DNA of 64,000 bases from DASUFZ01 sp035541475 (GTDB lineage: Bacteria > Myxococcota_A > UBA9160 > SMWR01). Where the stretch lies: contig DATKND010000056.1 in the NCBI GenBank assembly GCA_035541475.1, forward strand, positions 9,753 to 73,752, in the 5' to 3' direction. Positions 8,820-19,636 of the stretch are shown here, in pieces (within the stretch, counting starts at the first letter, position 1; each line of letters begins with the position of its first letter). A model generated the notes under the pieces. It searched no databases. It was given only the letters and a program-made list of their open reading frames with translations, and was not told where the DNA came from. The position numbers were made by a program, and so were the translations under genes.

Positions 8820-10444
8820 CCGCGGCGCTCTATGCGCATCCGGAATGGCTGGCGCCGCTGGCGGCGGCGGTCGCGGCGGCGGCGCTCGGGCTCGCGCTCG
8901 CGCGCGCGGCGTCGCGGCGCCGGCGCGCTCGACTCGGCGCGGGCCTCGCGCTCTGCGGCGGCTCGCGCGGCAGCGATCTCGCGCTGCTCGTCGCGTTCGC
9001 CGCGCTGGCGCTCGCGCTGGCCGGACCGCGCATCGGATCGCGCACCGAGCGCGTCTCGGCATCCGGGGTCGACGTCGTCTTCGTGCTCGACGTCTCGCGC
9101 AGCATGGAAGCGCGCGACGTGCCGCCCTCGCGCCTCGAGCGCGCGCGCCGCGTGGTGCAGTCGCTGCTGGAGCGGCTCGAGCCAGCGGATCGCGCCGCGC
9201 TGGTGGCCTTCGCGGGCCGCGGCCTGCTGCTGACGCCGCTGACACCGGACCGCGACGCGCTGGCCGAGCTGCTCGCCGGCATCGACACGGGGCTCGTGGC
9301 GCCGAGCAGCTCCCATCTCGACGAGGGGCTGCGCGCGGCGCTGTCGGCCTTCGAGGCCGGCTCGGAGCGGCCGCGGGTCGTGTGGCTGCTCGGCGACGGC
9401 GAGGATCCCGAGCACCGCGGCGATCCGGGCTCCGCGGAGCTCGCGCGCGCCGACGTGCGCGTACTCGCGGCCGGCTTCGGCACCGAGGTCGGCAGCACGC
9501 TCGACGATCACGGCACGCCGCTGCTCGACGCGTCGGGGCGGACCGTCGTCACGCGGCGCGATCTCCCTCGCCTCGAGCGACTGACGGAGGCGACGGACGG
9601 GCAGCTCTTCGCGGCGGACGCCTGGGGCGAGATCGATCTCACCGCGGCGGACGCGGCGACGCATCGCGACGCGGGCACGAATGGCGCACCCGGCGAGCGG
9701 GTGCTGCGTCGCGTGCGCGCCGTGCCGGTCGTGCCGCTCGGCGCGCTGGCCTTCGGCCTGCTGCTCGCGGAGGCGTGGCTCGAGGGCGCGCGCTTCGCGC
9801 TGCGGCGCCGCACGTGCCTCGCGTTCGCCGGCGCCGCGGGCGTGCTCGTCGTGGCGTTGCCGGCGCCGGCCGGCGACGGCGCGCTCGCGCCGCTAGCGAG
9901 CTTCGAGCGCGAGGCGCGCCTTCATCGCGGCGATCCGCACGCGTTGATCGAGCTCGGCGCCGCGCGCCTCGAGCGCGGACAGCGAGACGCCGCCTCTCGC
10001 GCGTTCCTGGCCGCGGCGCTCTCGACCTCCGACGCGCAGGCCGCCGGCGTCGCGTACTTCGACCTCGGCGTCGCCGCGCTCGAGAGTGGCGACTACGCGG
10101 CCGCGCGCGCGGCCTTTCTCGACGCGCTCGCGCTCTCGCCGCGCGACGAGCGCGCGCGCTTCAACCTCGAGTGGACTTTGCAGGCGCTGAAGCAGCAGGC
10201 GCCGGTCGCGAGCCCGGAGCCGCCCGAGAAGAAGGAGCCCGAGCGCGCGCCGGCCCCGCCGCCGCCGCAGCCGGAAGAGACGAGCGAGGATTCGCAGCAG
10301 CAGTCGGCGCCGCCTCCGGCGCTCTCGCCCGAGGAGCAGCAGCGTTGGCTCGCGCGCGTCCATGACGATCCAGGCCGCGCGCTGCGCGCCGCGGCCCGGG
10401 GAGAGTCGCCGGGCGCGCGGCGCGAGCCGGGTCCCGCCTGGTGA
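8816..10444 (+). CDS. batB: BatB-type vWA membrane protein fused to TPR (BatC-like) domain
   Basis: 542 residues. N-terminal membrane segments, a vWA domain with VFVLDVSRSMEARD, then membrane segments around residues 300-350, then TPR-like helices (AYFDLGVAALESGDYAAARA, LALSPRDERARFNLEW) and a Pro/Glu-rich tail (EPPEKKEPERAPAPPPP). In many genomes the TPR part is a separate BatC protein, so this is a BatB-BatC fusion. GTG 8816 and the TGA at the end overlap both neighbours. Confidence 0.87.
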   Translation: MTAALYAHPEWLAPLAAAVAAAALGLALARAASRRRRARLGAGLALCGGSRGSDLALLVAFAALALALAGPRIGSRTERVSASGVDVVFVLDVSRSMEARDVPPSRLERARRVVQSLLERLEPADRAALVAFAGRGLLLTPLTPDRDALAELLAGIDTGLVAPSSSHLDEGLRAALSAFEAGSERPRVVWLLGDGEDPEHRGDPGSAELARADVRVLAAGFGTEVGSTLDDHGTPLLDASGRTVVTRRDLPRLERLTEATDGQLFAADAWGEIDLTAADAATHRDAGTNGAPGERVLRRVRAVPVVPLGALAFGLLLAEAWLEGARFALRRRTCLAFAGAAGVLVVALPAPAGDGALAPLASFEREARLHRGDPHALIELGAARLERGQRDAASRAFLAAALSTSDAQAAGVAYFDLGVAALESGDYAAARAAFLDALALSPRDERARFNLEWTLQALKQQAPVASPEPPEKKEPERAPAPPPPQPEETSEDSQQQSAPPPALSPEEQQRWLARVHDDPGRALRAAARGESPGARREPGPAW

Positions 10445-12135
10445 GGGCCGCGCTCTCCATTCTCTGCGGGCTCGCGCTCGCGAGCGGCGCGCGCGCGGAC
10501 GCGCCCGCCTGCCGCGCGCAGGCGCGGATCGAGCCGGAGCGCGCGGTCGTCGGACAGCAGGTCCTCTACCGCGTGCACGTGCTGCGACGCGACGACGTGT
10601 CGGAAGTGGAGTGGGAGGAGCCGCCCGCGTTCCCGAACGCGCGCGCGGAGGCGCTGCCGCCCGAGCCGGACGCGGACGTGCCCGACGAGGGCTTCCTCTA
10701 CCACGCACAGGACGAGCTGCGCGCGGTCTTTCCCGAGCGCGAGGGGCGCCTCGCCCTCGGCGTCGGCGTGCTGCGCTGCCGCACGTCCGGCGGCGGCACG
10801 CAGCCAGTGCGCGTGGCGCCCGCCTCACTCGACGTGCGTCCCTTTCCAGCGCAGGGGCGTCCGGCCGATTTCAGCGGGCTCGTCGGTCCGGTGCTGCTCA
10901 GCCTGACTGTGACTCCGGAACGTGTCGCGCTCGGCGGGTCGGTGCGCGTGGCGCTAATGGCGCGCGGGCCCGGCAACCTGTGGCAACTCGACGATTCGCC
11001 GCTGCGCCGGGCGCTCGGCGAGGTCGAGGTCTTCGCGCGCCCCTCGGAGCTCGCGCTCGAACCCGGTCGCGGCCTCTTCGTGAGCCAGCACTTCGCGCTC
11101 GACGCCGTGCCGCGCGCGACCGGGCGGCTCCTCGTGGCGCCGCTGCGCGTGCCCTACTTCGATCCCGAGGCGGGCGTCTACCGTGTGGCCACGACGGAGG
11201 AGGTGCCGGTGGTGGTGGAGGAGCGCGCCGTGGAGGCGCCGATGCCTGGGGAGCGCGCCGAGGCGCGAAGCGAACTGACGCCTCCCGGTGTCGCTGCGCC
11301 GCGCGCCGGCTGGATCCCGTGGGTCGCCGCGGCCTGCGCGCTCGCCGGCGGAGCCGGTGCGCTGCGCCTGCGGCGCCGCCCGGCGGACGCGGCGGGCGAG
11401 GCGCTCGCGCAAGCCGCGAGGGCTCGCGCGTCCGGCGATCGCGCGGGTGAGCTCGCCGCGCAGGCCCGCGCGCTCCGCGCGGCGCTCGCGCGCGATCTAC
11501 CCGGCGCCGGCGCGCTCGCCGTCGAGGAGCTCGAGGCGCGCGCCGAGCGTCCCGCAGCGCGAAAGGCGGCCGCCCTGCTCGCCGCGCTCGAGCGTGCGCG
11601 CTTCGCGCAGGGCGCCGCGCCGCCCGCGGCCGACGAGATCGGGCGCGCCGTGCGCGCGCTCGGCGCCGGACGCGCCGCGCGCGCGGTGCTGCTGCTCTTC
11701 GCGCTCGGCGTCGTCCTCGGGACCGGCTGCGCGAGCGGCCTGCACCGAGGCGACCCGATGACACCGGCTCGCCTCGAAGCCACTCTGCGAGCGAAGGCTG
11801 GAGACTTCGAGAACGTCGAAGGGCAGCTCCGCTTCACCTTCGGCGGTGTCCGCATGGTGTGCGTCTACGACCTGCACGCGGACCGCATGCGCATCATTGC
11901 CTCCGTGACCGACGAGTCCACCCTCACGGAGGAGAGCGAGCGAATCCTGCTCCGCGCGAACTTCACCAAGACCTTCGACGCCCGCTACGCCCTCTACGAC
12001 GGCATTCTCTATGCCGTGTACCTGCACCCGCTCTCGACGCTCGACCCGCGCGAGCTCGAGGATGCGCTGCCACAGGTGGCGCGGCTCGTCCGGAACTACG
12101 GCACCACCTACTCGGCGGGCAAGGAGAAGCGCTAG
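10441..12135 (+). CDS. batD: BatD-like protein with an additional C-terminal YbjN/chaperone-like domain
   Basis: 564 residues. Signal peptide (cleavage near GARA), BatD-type beta domains (RIEPERAVVGQQVLYRVHVL and a second near residue 155), a membrane segment near residue 290 (WIPWVAAACALAGGAGAL) and cytoplasmic helices. A second hydrophobic segment with a lipobox-like LGTGC ends near residue 432. After it, residues ~440-564 form an extra alpha/beta domain (FTFGGVRMVCVYDLHADRMR) resembling YbjN or secretion-chaperone folds. GTG 10441 overlaps batB. An internal ATG at 11758 could start a separate protein. Its end converges with mobA over a shared palindrome at 12127-12140. Confidence 0.75.
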   Translation: MRAALSILCGLALASGARADAPACRAQARIEPERAVVGQQVLYRVHVLRRDDVSEVEWEEPPAFPNARAEALPPEPDADVPDEGFLYHAQDELRAVFPEREGRLALGVGVLRCRTSGGGTQPVRVAPASLDVRPFPAQGRPADFSGLVGPVLLSLTVTPERVALGGSVRVALMARGPGNLWQLDDSPLRRALGEVEVFARPSELALEPGRGLFVSQHFALDAVPRATGRLLVAPLRVPYFDPEAGVYRVATTEEVPVVVEERAVEAPMPGERAEARSELTPPGVAAPRAGWIPWVAAACALAGGAGALRLRRRPADAAGEALAQAARARASGDRAGELAAQARALRAALARDLPGAGALAVEELEARAERPAARKAAALLAALERARFAQGAAPPAADEIGRAVRALGAGRAARAVLLLFALGVVLGTGCASGLHRGDPMTPARLEATLRAKAGDFENVEGQLRFTFGGVRMVCVYDLHADRMRIIASVTDESTLTEESERILLRANFTKTFDARYALYDGILYAVYLHPLSTLDPRELEDALPQVARLVRNYGTTYSAGKEKR

Positions 12136-12743
12136 CGCTTGCCCGCGGCGAGCAGCGCCTGCGCGCGCGCGAGGTCGTCGGGCGTGTTGACGTTCCAGAG
12201 CGCGTGACCCTCGGGGTCGAGCGCTGACTGCACGTCCGCGGGCAGCACGCAGGTCTCGAGCTCGGCGAGGAGATTGCGTAGCGCGAGGCGCGATCCGTCC
12301 GCGAGCAGACGCCGCGCCGGGGCGAGCGCGCGCTCGCGCCGGTAGACGGCGCAGAGCGGCTGCGGACCCTCGGCGTCGCGCGCGAGCACCGCGTCCGCCT
12401 CCGGCCAGGCGCAGAGTCCGAGCAGCAGCGCTTCGTGGACGAGCGGCAGATCCGTCGCGACGACGAGCACGCGCTCGGCGCGCGCCGCCGAGAGCGCACC
12501 GACGAGACCGCGCAGCGCGCAGCGCGGGCCCGGCGGATCCGGCACGCGTCGCCCCGGCGCGCCGGCGGGCGGGTTGCCGCCGACGAGCAGCACCTTCTCG
12601 CAGAGCGAGGCCAGCCGCCGAGCCAGCCGCGTCGCGGCCGGCTCACCTTCGAAGTCGAGCGCGGCCTTGTCCCGGCCCATGCGCGAGGAGGCGCCGCCGA
12701 CGAGCAGCGCCGCGTCGATGTTCCCGAGCCGGCCCTCCGTCAC
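12132..12743 (-). CDS. mobA: MobA, molybdenum cofactor guanylyltransferase
   Basis: 203 residues, normal for MobA, which joins GMP to molybdopterin. The nucleotide-binding loop reads LLVGGASSRMGRDKAALDFE, followed by TDLPLVHEALL and a C-terminal WNVNTPDDLARA, all typical. GTG at 12743 overlaps the moeA stop by four nt, so the two Moco genes form an operon. The 3' end converges with the Bat operon. Confidence 0.93.
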   Translation of the reverse strand: MTEGRLGNIDAALLVGGASSRMGRDKAALDFEGEPAATRLARRLASLCEKVLLVGGNPPAGAPGRRVPDPPGPRCALRGLVGALSAARAERVLVVATDLPLVHEALLLGLCAWPEADAVLARDAEGPQPLCAVYRRERALAPARRLLADGSRLALRNLLAELETCVLPADVQSALDPEGHALWNVNTPDDLARAQALLAAGKR

Positions 12744-13996
12744 TCGAAGCCGGGACCGTCGGCGGCGAGAAAGTCCTCGTCGAGCACTTGAACCGTCACG
12801 GTGTCGCCGGTGCGGAGCTCGCGCGCTTGTGCCGGGAAGATCAGCAGGCCCTGCGCCTCGCAGAGCGAGCGCAGCACGCCGGAGCTCTGATTGCCCGTGC
12901 TGCGCGCGACGATGCGGCCGCCCTCGCGCGCGAGGCGCACGCGCACGAAGTGGAGCCGCCCGGGCGACTTCCGGAGCGGCTCGCCGAGCGTCGCCTCGAC
13001 CTGAGGCCGAAACCAGCGCGTGTGACCCGCCATGCGCCGGAGCGCCGGCCGCACGAACTGCTCGAAGGTCACGACCGCCGATACCGGGTTCCCGGGCAGC
13101 GCGAACACCAGCGGCCCGCGGCCCTCGAAGCTGCCGAAGGCCAGCGGGTAGCCGGGCTTGATCTCGACGCCCCAGAAGAGCAGCCGGCAGCCGAGCTTCT
13201 CGAAGACGCCGCGCGCGTAGTCGCGATCTCCGACCGAGACACCGGCCGACGACACGATCGCGTCGGAGGCGAGACCCGCGCGCAGCCTTCGCTCGATCGC
13301 CTCCGGATGATCGGGTGCGATCCCGAGATAGACGGGCAGGGCGCCGAGCTCGCGGCAGAGCGCGGCGATCGACCACGAGTTCGAGCTGACGATGCGGCCG
13401 CCCGCCACGTCGCCGTCCGGCTCGACCAGCTCGTCGCCGCCCGAGAGGATCGCGACGCGCGGACGCTGGTGGACCGCCACGAAGCCGCGGCCGAGCGAGG
13501 TCAGCATGCCGACGTGCGACGCCGAGAGCCGGGTCCCGGGCTCGAGCACGCACTCGCCGGGCCGGACGTCCTCCCCCGCTCGGCGCACGTGGTCGCCGGG
13601 TTTCGGCGCGATGCGGATCAGGGCCCGCTCGCCCTGGCGCTCCGTATCTTCCTGACGCACGACGCTGTCGGCGCCCGGCGGAATGGGCGCGCCGGTGAAG
13701 ATGCGGACGACCGCCCCGGCGGGCAGCGGGCGCGTGCCCGGATCGCCGGCCGGCACCTCGAAGGCGATCGGGAGCACGGCCGGGCGCGCGGCGGAAGCAG
13801 TCCGCGCGTCGTCCGCGCGCAGCGCATAGCCGTCCATCGCGGAGTTGTCCGCGGGCGGGAGGAGGCGCGACGAGACCACCGCCTCGCAGAGCACCCGGCC
13901 GACCGCCTCGGAAATCGCGACCGTCTCGGCGCCGAGCGGCCGCACCTCACCCTGGATGATGCGGAGCGCCTCCGCGGCGGAGATCCCGGTTCGCAC
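12740..13996 (-). CDS. moeA: MoeA, molybdopterin molybdenumtransferase
   Basis: 418 residues, full length. MoeA inserts molybdate into adenylated molybdopterin. Visible motifs are NSAMDGYALR, IFTGAPIPPGADSV (domain II), ILSGGDELVEPD, IVSSAGVSVGDRDY and FALPGNPVSAVVTFE. GTG start at 13996 has no ribosome binding site but has a -10-like TAAGGT six nt upstream (14003-14008), suggesting a leaderless message. It lies first in the moeA-mobA operon, divergent from dusB. Confidence 0.95.
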   Translation of the reverse strand: MRTGISAAEALRIIQGEVRPLGAETVAISEAVGRVLCEAVVSSRLLPPADNSAMDGYALRADDARTASAARPAVLPIAFEVPAGDPGTRPLPAGAVVRIFTGAPIPPGADSVVRQEDTERQGERALIRIAPKPGDHVRRAGEDVRPGECVLEPGTRLSASHVGMLTSLGRGFVAVHQRPRVAILSGGDELVEPDGDVAGGRIVSSNSWSIAALCRELGALPVYLGIAPDHPEAIERRLRAGLASDAIVSSAGVSVGDRDYARGVFEKLGCRLLFWGVEIKPGYPLAFGSFEGRGPLVFALPGNPVSAVVTFEQFVRPALRRMAGHTRWFRPQVEATLGEPLRKSPGRLHFVRVRLAREGGRIVARSTGNQSSGVLRSLCEAQGLLIFPAQARELRTGDTVTVQVLDEDFLAADGPGFE

Positions 13997-14002
13997 GCGC
14001 CC

Positions 14003-14008
14003 ACCTTA
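14003..14008 (-). promoter_or_regulatory. -10-like TAAGGT directly before moeA
   Basis: Six nt separate this hexamer from the GTG start, which would place transcription initiation at or next to the start codon. No convincing -35 box was seen. Confidence 0.35.
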
Positions 14009-14030
14009 ACCCGATCGACCCGGAGCCGCG

Positions 14031-14059
14031 TCGACGCTCCAGAGGTCGGCGGCTAGGAT
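14031..14059 (+). promoter_or_regulatory. Candidate sigma70 promoter of dusB-ntrBC
   Basis: TCGACG (14031-14036), a 17-nt spacer and TAGGAT (14054-14059). Predicted initiation is near 14066, just before a TTG codon (14069) and about 78 nt before the GTG at 14144. Confidence 0.5.
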
Positions 14060-14143
14060 GCCCAATCATTGAGCAGCGAGACCGTCCGTGTCGCGCCCGA
14101 CCTCCCGCCTCCCACCGACTCGACCGCCCCCCGGAGTTCCCTC

Positions 14144-15157
14144 GTGTACCCCGACGTCCGTCCCCAGCTGGTCCGGCCGATCGCGATCCGCGGCCGCATG
14201 CTCGAGAACAACCTCGCGCTCGCGCCGATGGCAGGCGTCTCGAACCTCCCCTTCCGGCTGATCGCGCGGCAGGCCGGCGCGGCCCTCGTGTTCACCGAGA
14301 CGGTCAGCGCGCGCGGCCTCGTGATGGAGGGCCGCAAGACCCGGGCGCTGCTCCGCACGTCGCCGCGCGAGTCGCCGTGCGCCTTCCAGCTCTTCGGCTC
14401 GGAGCCCGAGATCCTCGGCGAGGCGTGCCGGCGTCTCGAGGGCGAGGGCGCGGTCTGGATCGATCTCAACGTCGGCTGTCCGGTCAAGAAGTTCATTCGC
14501 AACTGCGCGGGCTCGGCGCTGCTGCGCGACCTGCCGCGCGCCGGCGAGATCGTGCGCGCGATGCGGAGAGCCTTCCGCGGCACGCTCTCGGTCAAGATGC
14601 GGACCGGCTGGGACGAGCGCTCGATCGTCGCCCCCGAGCTCGCCCGCATCGCGGCGTCCGAAGGCGCGGAGCTCGTCTCGGTGCACGGCCGCACGCGCGC
14701 ACAGTTCTACAGCGGCCACGCCGACCGCGGCGTGATCCGCGCGGTGGTCGAGGCGGTGCCGGATCTCCCCGTGCTCGCGAACGGCGACGTGACGTCCGCG
14801 GCCGAGGCCTTCGCGATGCTCGCCGAGACGGGCGCCGCCGGCGTGATGATCGGCCGCGGCGCGATGGGCAATCCCTGGATCTTCCGCCAGGTGCTCGCGC
14901 TCGCGTCGCGGCGCGAGGCCGCGGAGCCGAGCCACGCGGAGCGGCTCGCGACGATCGAGCGCCACATCGACCTCATGTCCGGCTGCTTCGAGGACGCGGA
15001 CGTCCTCGCCAACAATCTCAAGAAATACGTGGCCGCGTACTCGAAGGGGCTGCCCGGCAGCGCGGCCTTCCGCCAGCAGGCGCTCGAGTCGCCGGACCTC
15101 CCGAGCCTGCTCTCGCACACGCGCCGCTTCTTCGGCGATCTGGCGGAGGCCGCCTAG
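14144..15157 (+). CDS. dusB: DusB-type tRNA-dihydrouridine synthase
   Basis: 337 residues from GTG 14144. Flavoenzyme that reduces specific uridines of tRNA. TIM-barrel motifs: LAPMAGVSNLPFR, the catalytic-cysteine segment DLNVGCPVKK, SVKMRTGWD, VHGRTRAQFYSG and MIGRGAMGNPW (FMN phosphate binding). I chose GTG 14144 because GGAG (14133-14136) lies seven nt upstream and homologs start near here. The in-frame TTG at 14069 would add 25 low-complexity residues and could start a leaderless message. ntrB starts one nt after the stop; dusB followed by ntrBC is a known proteobacterial arrangement. Confidence 0.93.
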   Translation: MYPDVRPQLVRPIAIRGRMLENNLALAPMAGVSNLPFRLIARQAGAALVFTETVSARGLVMEGRKTRALLRTSPRESPCAFQLFGSEPEILGEACRRLEGEGAVWIDLNVGCPVKKFIRNCAGSALLRDLPRAGEIVRAMRRAFRGTLSVKMRTGWDERSIVAPELARIAASEGAELVSVHGRTRAQFYSGHADRGVIRAVVEAVPDLPVLANGDVTSAAEAFAMLAETGAAGVMIGRGAMGNPWIFRQVLALASRREAAEPSHAERLATIERHIDLMSGCFEDADVLANNLKKYVAAYSKGLPGSAAFRQQALESPDLPSLLSHTRRFFGDLAEAA

Positions 15158-15158
15158 C

Positions 15159-16246
15159 ATGGCGCGCGAGCCCCGCGGCGTGCTCGACGCGCTGCTCGAC
15201 GGACTCGTCGTGCTCGACCCCGAGCTGCGGATCGAGATGCTGAACGCCGAGGCCTGCCGCGTGCTTGGCGTCTCGTCGGAGCTCGCCACCGGCCAGCCGT
15301 TGGCGCGCGCCGGCGCGGGCGCGGAGTTCCTCCGCATCGCTGGCGCGGTGCTCGAGTCCGGCGGCACGCAGGTCGAGAGCGAGCTGCGGGTGCACCGCCG
15401 CTTCGCGGAGGACCTGGTGGTCGACGTCGCGGCCTCGCCTCTCTTCGAAGACGAGTCGGGAGGACCTTCCGGCGTCGTGGTCGTGCTGCGCGACCGCACG
15501 ATCCAGCGAAACCTGCAGGAGTGGGTCAGCGAGCGCGAGCGCCTCGACGCCTTCGGCGAGATCGCCGCCGGCATCGCGCACGAGGTGCGCAACCCGCTCG
15601 GCGGCATCCGCGGCGCGGCGGAGATCCTGTCGGCGCGCGCGGGCGACGCGCGCTCGCGCGACGCGGCCGCGCTGATCGTGCGCGAGGTCGATCGCATCGC
15701 CACGTTGGTCGACGATCTCATGATCTTCAAGCAGGGCGGCGCGCTGTCGCTCGCGCCGCTCAACATCCACCGCGTCCTCGACGACGTGCTCGACCTGCTC
15801 TCGATGGATCCCCTCGGCGCGGGCGTGAAGCTGACGCGCGAGTTCGATCCGTCGATCCCGGAGATCCTCGGCGACGCCGATCGCCTGGTGCAGGTCTTCC
15901 TGAACCTCGGGCGCAACGCGCTCCAGGCGCTCGACGGCGAGGGTCGCCTGCTGATCGAGACGCGCACGACGCTCGACCACCGGCTCGGCACCGCGACCGG
16001 ACCGCACCTGCCGGGCGTCGTGGTGACGGTCGAGGACGACGGGCCCGGCATTCCGCCCGAACTGCGCGCGAAGGTGACGACGCCTTTCTTCACGACACGC
16101 CGCGGTGGCACTGGGCTCGGCCTCGCGGTCGCGGGACACTGGGTCGCGCGCCACGGCGGGACGCTTCGCATCGGCGACGCGCCGGGCGGCGGCACGCGCG
16201 TGCGCGTGTCGCTGCCGCTGCGCCGGCCCGAGCCGGAGGCGGCCGC

Positions 16247-16250
<4 letters not shown>
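15159..16250 (+). CDS. ntrB: NtrB-like sensor histidine kinase
   Basis: 363 residues without membrane segments, so probably cytoplasmic. A PAS domain occupies about residues 8-110 (LLDGLVVLDPELRIEMLNAE). The H-box is AAGIAHEVRNPLGGIRGAAE, followed by N-, G1- and G2-type ATP-binding motifs (NLGRNALQAL, VEDDGPGIPPE, GTGLGLAVAG). This is the architecture of the nitrogen sensor NtrB/GlnL; no PII gene is nearby, so the stimulus is inferred. The end overlaps ntrC by four nt. Confidence 0.82.
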
Positions 16251-17671
<1,421 letters not shown>

Positions 17672-17702
17672 CAACCCACCCCCCGCGCTGGAGATCGCAA
17701 CG

Positions 17703-18353
17703 GTGGACGACCAGCGCCTGTGGGGCCTCCACGTGCTCGCGGACGACGACCCCCGCTGGCGCCGCGATCCGGCGGCGCAGGCCGACGCGGCCTGCGCGGG
17801 CGGCGCCGCGGTGGTGCAGCTGCGCGCCAAGCGCGCGACCGACCGCGAGGCGCTCGCCTGGGCGCGCGCGATCCGGAAACGCACGCACGCGGCGGGCGTG
17901 CTCTTCTTCGTGAACGACCGCTTCGACCTGGCGCTCCTCGCGGAGGCCGACGGCGTGCACCTCGGACAGGGCGACCTGCCGCCGGACCGGCTGCCGGCGG
18001 ACGCGCGCGCGCGGCTGCGGGTCGGGCGCTCGACCCACACGCTCGAGCAGGCGCGCGCCGCGCGCGACGAGCGCGTGGACTACGCGGCCTTCGGCCCCGT
18101 GTTCGGCACGAGCTCGAAGCTGGCGGAGCATTCGCCGCGCGGGCTCACCGCGCTGGCGGAGGTCGCAAAGCTGCTGGCGCCGCTGCCGCTCGTCGCGATC
18201 GGCGGTATCGACGCCGCGCGCGCGGCCGCGTGTCGCGAGGCCGGCGCGGCGGGCGTCGCGGTGATCGGCGCGGTGGCCGGAGCCGACGATCCCGTCGCGG
18301 CCACGCGCGCGCTGGTCGCGGCGCTGCGATCCGGAGCCGTGTCGGCCGCGTGA
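17703..18353 (+). CDS. thiE: ThiE, thiamine-phosphate synthase
   Basis: 216 residues, the usual length. ThiE condenses HMP-pyrophosphate with the thiazole phosphate. Motifs: VVQLRAK, FVNDRFDLAL, GVHLGQGDLP, GPVFGTSSK and LVAIGGID. GTG 17703 follows GGAG with eight nt spacing. Its end overlaps the transporter gene by four nt. thiD, the HMP-phosphate kinase, is about 30 kb away in the same window. Confidence 0.94.
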   Translation: MDDQRLWGLHVLADDDPRWRRDPAAQADAACAGGAAVVQLRAKRATDREALAWARAIRKRTHAAGVLFFVNDRFDLALLAEADGVHLGQGDLPPDRLPADARARLRVGRSTHTLEQARAARDERVDYAAFGPVFGTSSKLAEHSPRGLTALAEVAKLLAPLPLVAIGGIDAARAAACREAGAAGVAVIGAVAGADDPVAATRALVAALRSGAVSAA

Positions 18354-19579
18354 GCAACGCCGGCGCGCGCGCGGTCTCGGCGGCGGGCTTCGCCGTGCTG
18401 CTGCTCCTCTCGTGGGCGCTCTCGTCCGATCGGCGCCACGTGCCCTGGCGCGTGCTCTTCTGGGGCGTCGCGATCCAGCTCGCTCTCGGGGCGCTGCTCC
18501 TGCTGACCCCCGTCGGCACCGGCTTCTTCGCCGCCATGGACGGGCTGGTCGACGGGCTCTCGCGCGTCACTGAGGCCGGCGTGCGCTTCGTGTTCGGCTC
18601 GCTCGCGGACGCGGGCTTCTCCTTCGCTGTGCACGTGCTGCCCATCATCGTGGTGATGGGGAGCCTCTTCGCCGTCCTCTATCACCTCGGCATCATGCAG
18701 CGCCTCGTCGACTGGATCGGCATCGCGCTAGCGCGCACCATGGGCACCTCGGGCGCGGAGAGCCTGTCCGCGGTGGCCAACGTGCTCCTCGGCATGGTCG
18801 AGTCGGCGCTCGTGGTGCGGCCGTATCTCGAGCGCATGACGCGTTCGGAGCTCTTCTGCGTGATGACGGTCGGGATGGCCGGCGCGGCGGGCTCGGTGCT
18901 CGTCGCCTACGCCGCGATGCTCGGGCCGGGCTACGCGGGCCACCTCGCCACCGCGAGCCTGCTCTCCACGCCGGCCGGCATCCTGGTGGCGAAGATGATG
19001 GTGCCCGAGCGCGAGCGCCCCGTGACCACGGGCGGCGGACACGCGCAGATCGAGCGACTGGGGATCAACGTCTTCGACGCAGCGGCGCAAGGCGCTGCCG
19101 AGGGAATGCGGCTCGCCGCCTACGTCGGCGCGATGCTGGTGGCCTTCGTCGCCCTGATCGAGCTGCTCAACGCCGGCCTCGGCGCCATCGGCGCGCCGCT
19201 CGGCATCGAGGGTCTTTCGCTTCAGCGTGTCTTCGGCGTTCTCTTCGCGCCGTTCGCGTTCCTGATGGGGATCCCGTGGTCGGAGTCGCTCGCGGTCGGC
19301 GGACTCCTCGGCGTGAAGACCGTGCTGAACGAGTTCATCGCCTATCAGGAGCTGGCTGCGCTGTCGCAGCAGGGCGCGCTCACGCCGCGCTCGGTCGCGA
19401 TCACCTCCTACGCGCTGTGCGGCTTTGCGAACTTCGGCTCGCTCGCGATCCTGCTCGGCGGACTCGGCGGGCTCGTCCCCAGCCGACGCGAGGAGGTCGC
19501 GCGCTTCGGATTGCGCAGCATCGCGTCGGGAACTCTCGCATCGTTCATGACCGCTTGCGTGGCGGGAATGCTCCTGTGA
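18350..19579 (+). CDS. CNT-family concentrative nucleoside transporter
   Basis: 409 residues with about ten membrane segments. Family signatures include the gate-region sequence VVMGSLFAVLYHLGIMQ, NVLLGMVESALVVRPYL (the substrate-binding hairpin region), MTVGMAGAAGSVLVAYAAML and SYALCGFANFGS near the end. It imports nucleosides by H+ or Na+ symport. GTG 18350 overlaps thiE by four nt, so co-translation is likely, although the functional link to thiamine is unclear. Confidence 0.9.
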   Translation: MSNAGARAVSAAGFAVLLLLSWALSSDRRHVPWRVLFWGVAIQLALGALLLLTPVGTGFFAAMDGLVDGLSRVTEAGVRFVFGSLADAGFSFAVHVLPIIVVMGSLFAVLYHLGIMQRLVDWIGIALARTMGTSGAESLSAVANVLLGMVESALVVRPYLERMTRSELFCVMTVGMAGAAGSVLVAYAAMLGPGYAGHLATASLLSTPAGILVAKMMVPERERPVTTGGGHAQIERLGINVFDAAAQGAAEGMRLAAYVGAMLVAFVALIELLNAGLGAIGAPLGIEGLSLQRVFGVLFAPFAFLMGIPWSESLAVGGLLGVKTVLNEFIAYQELAALSQQGALTPRSVAITSYALCGFANFGSLAILLGGLGGLVPSRREEVARFGLRSIASGTLASFMTACVAGMLL

Positions 19580-19636
19580 TGCGCAAAAGTTGCCGATGAG
19601 TGAAGGCCTCGTGAGCTGTCCTGGTGCGAATCGATC

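Noticed and set aside
11758..12135. Separate gene starting at ATG 11758 within batD
   Set aside because: No ribosome binding site precedes it and the frame is continuous with batD; kept as a fused domain with the alternative noted.
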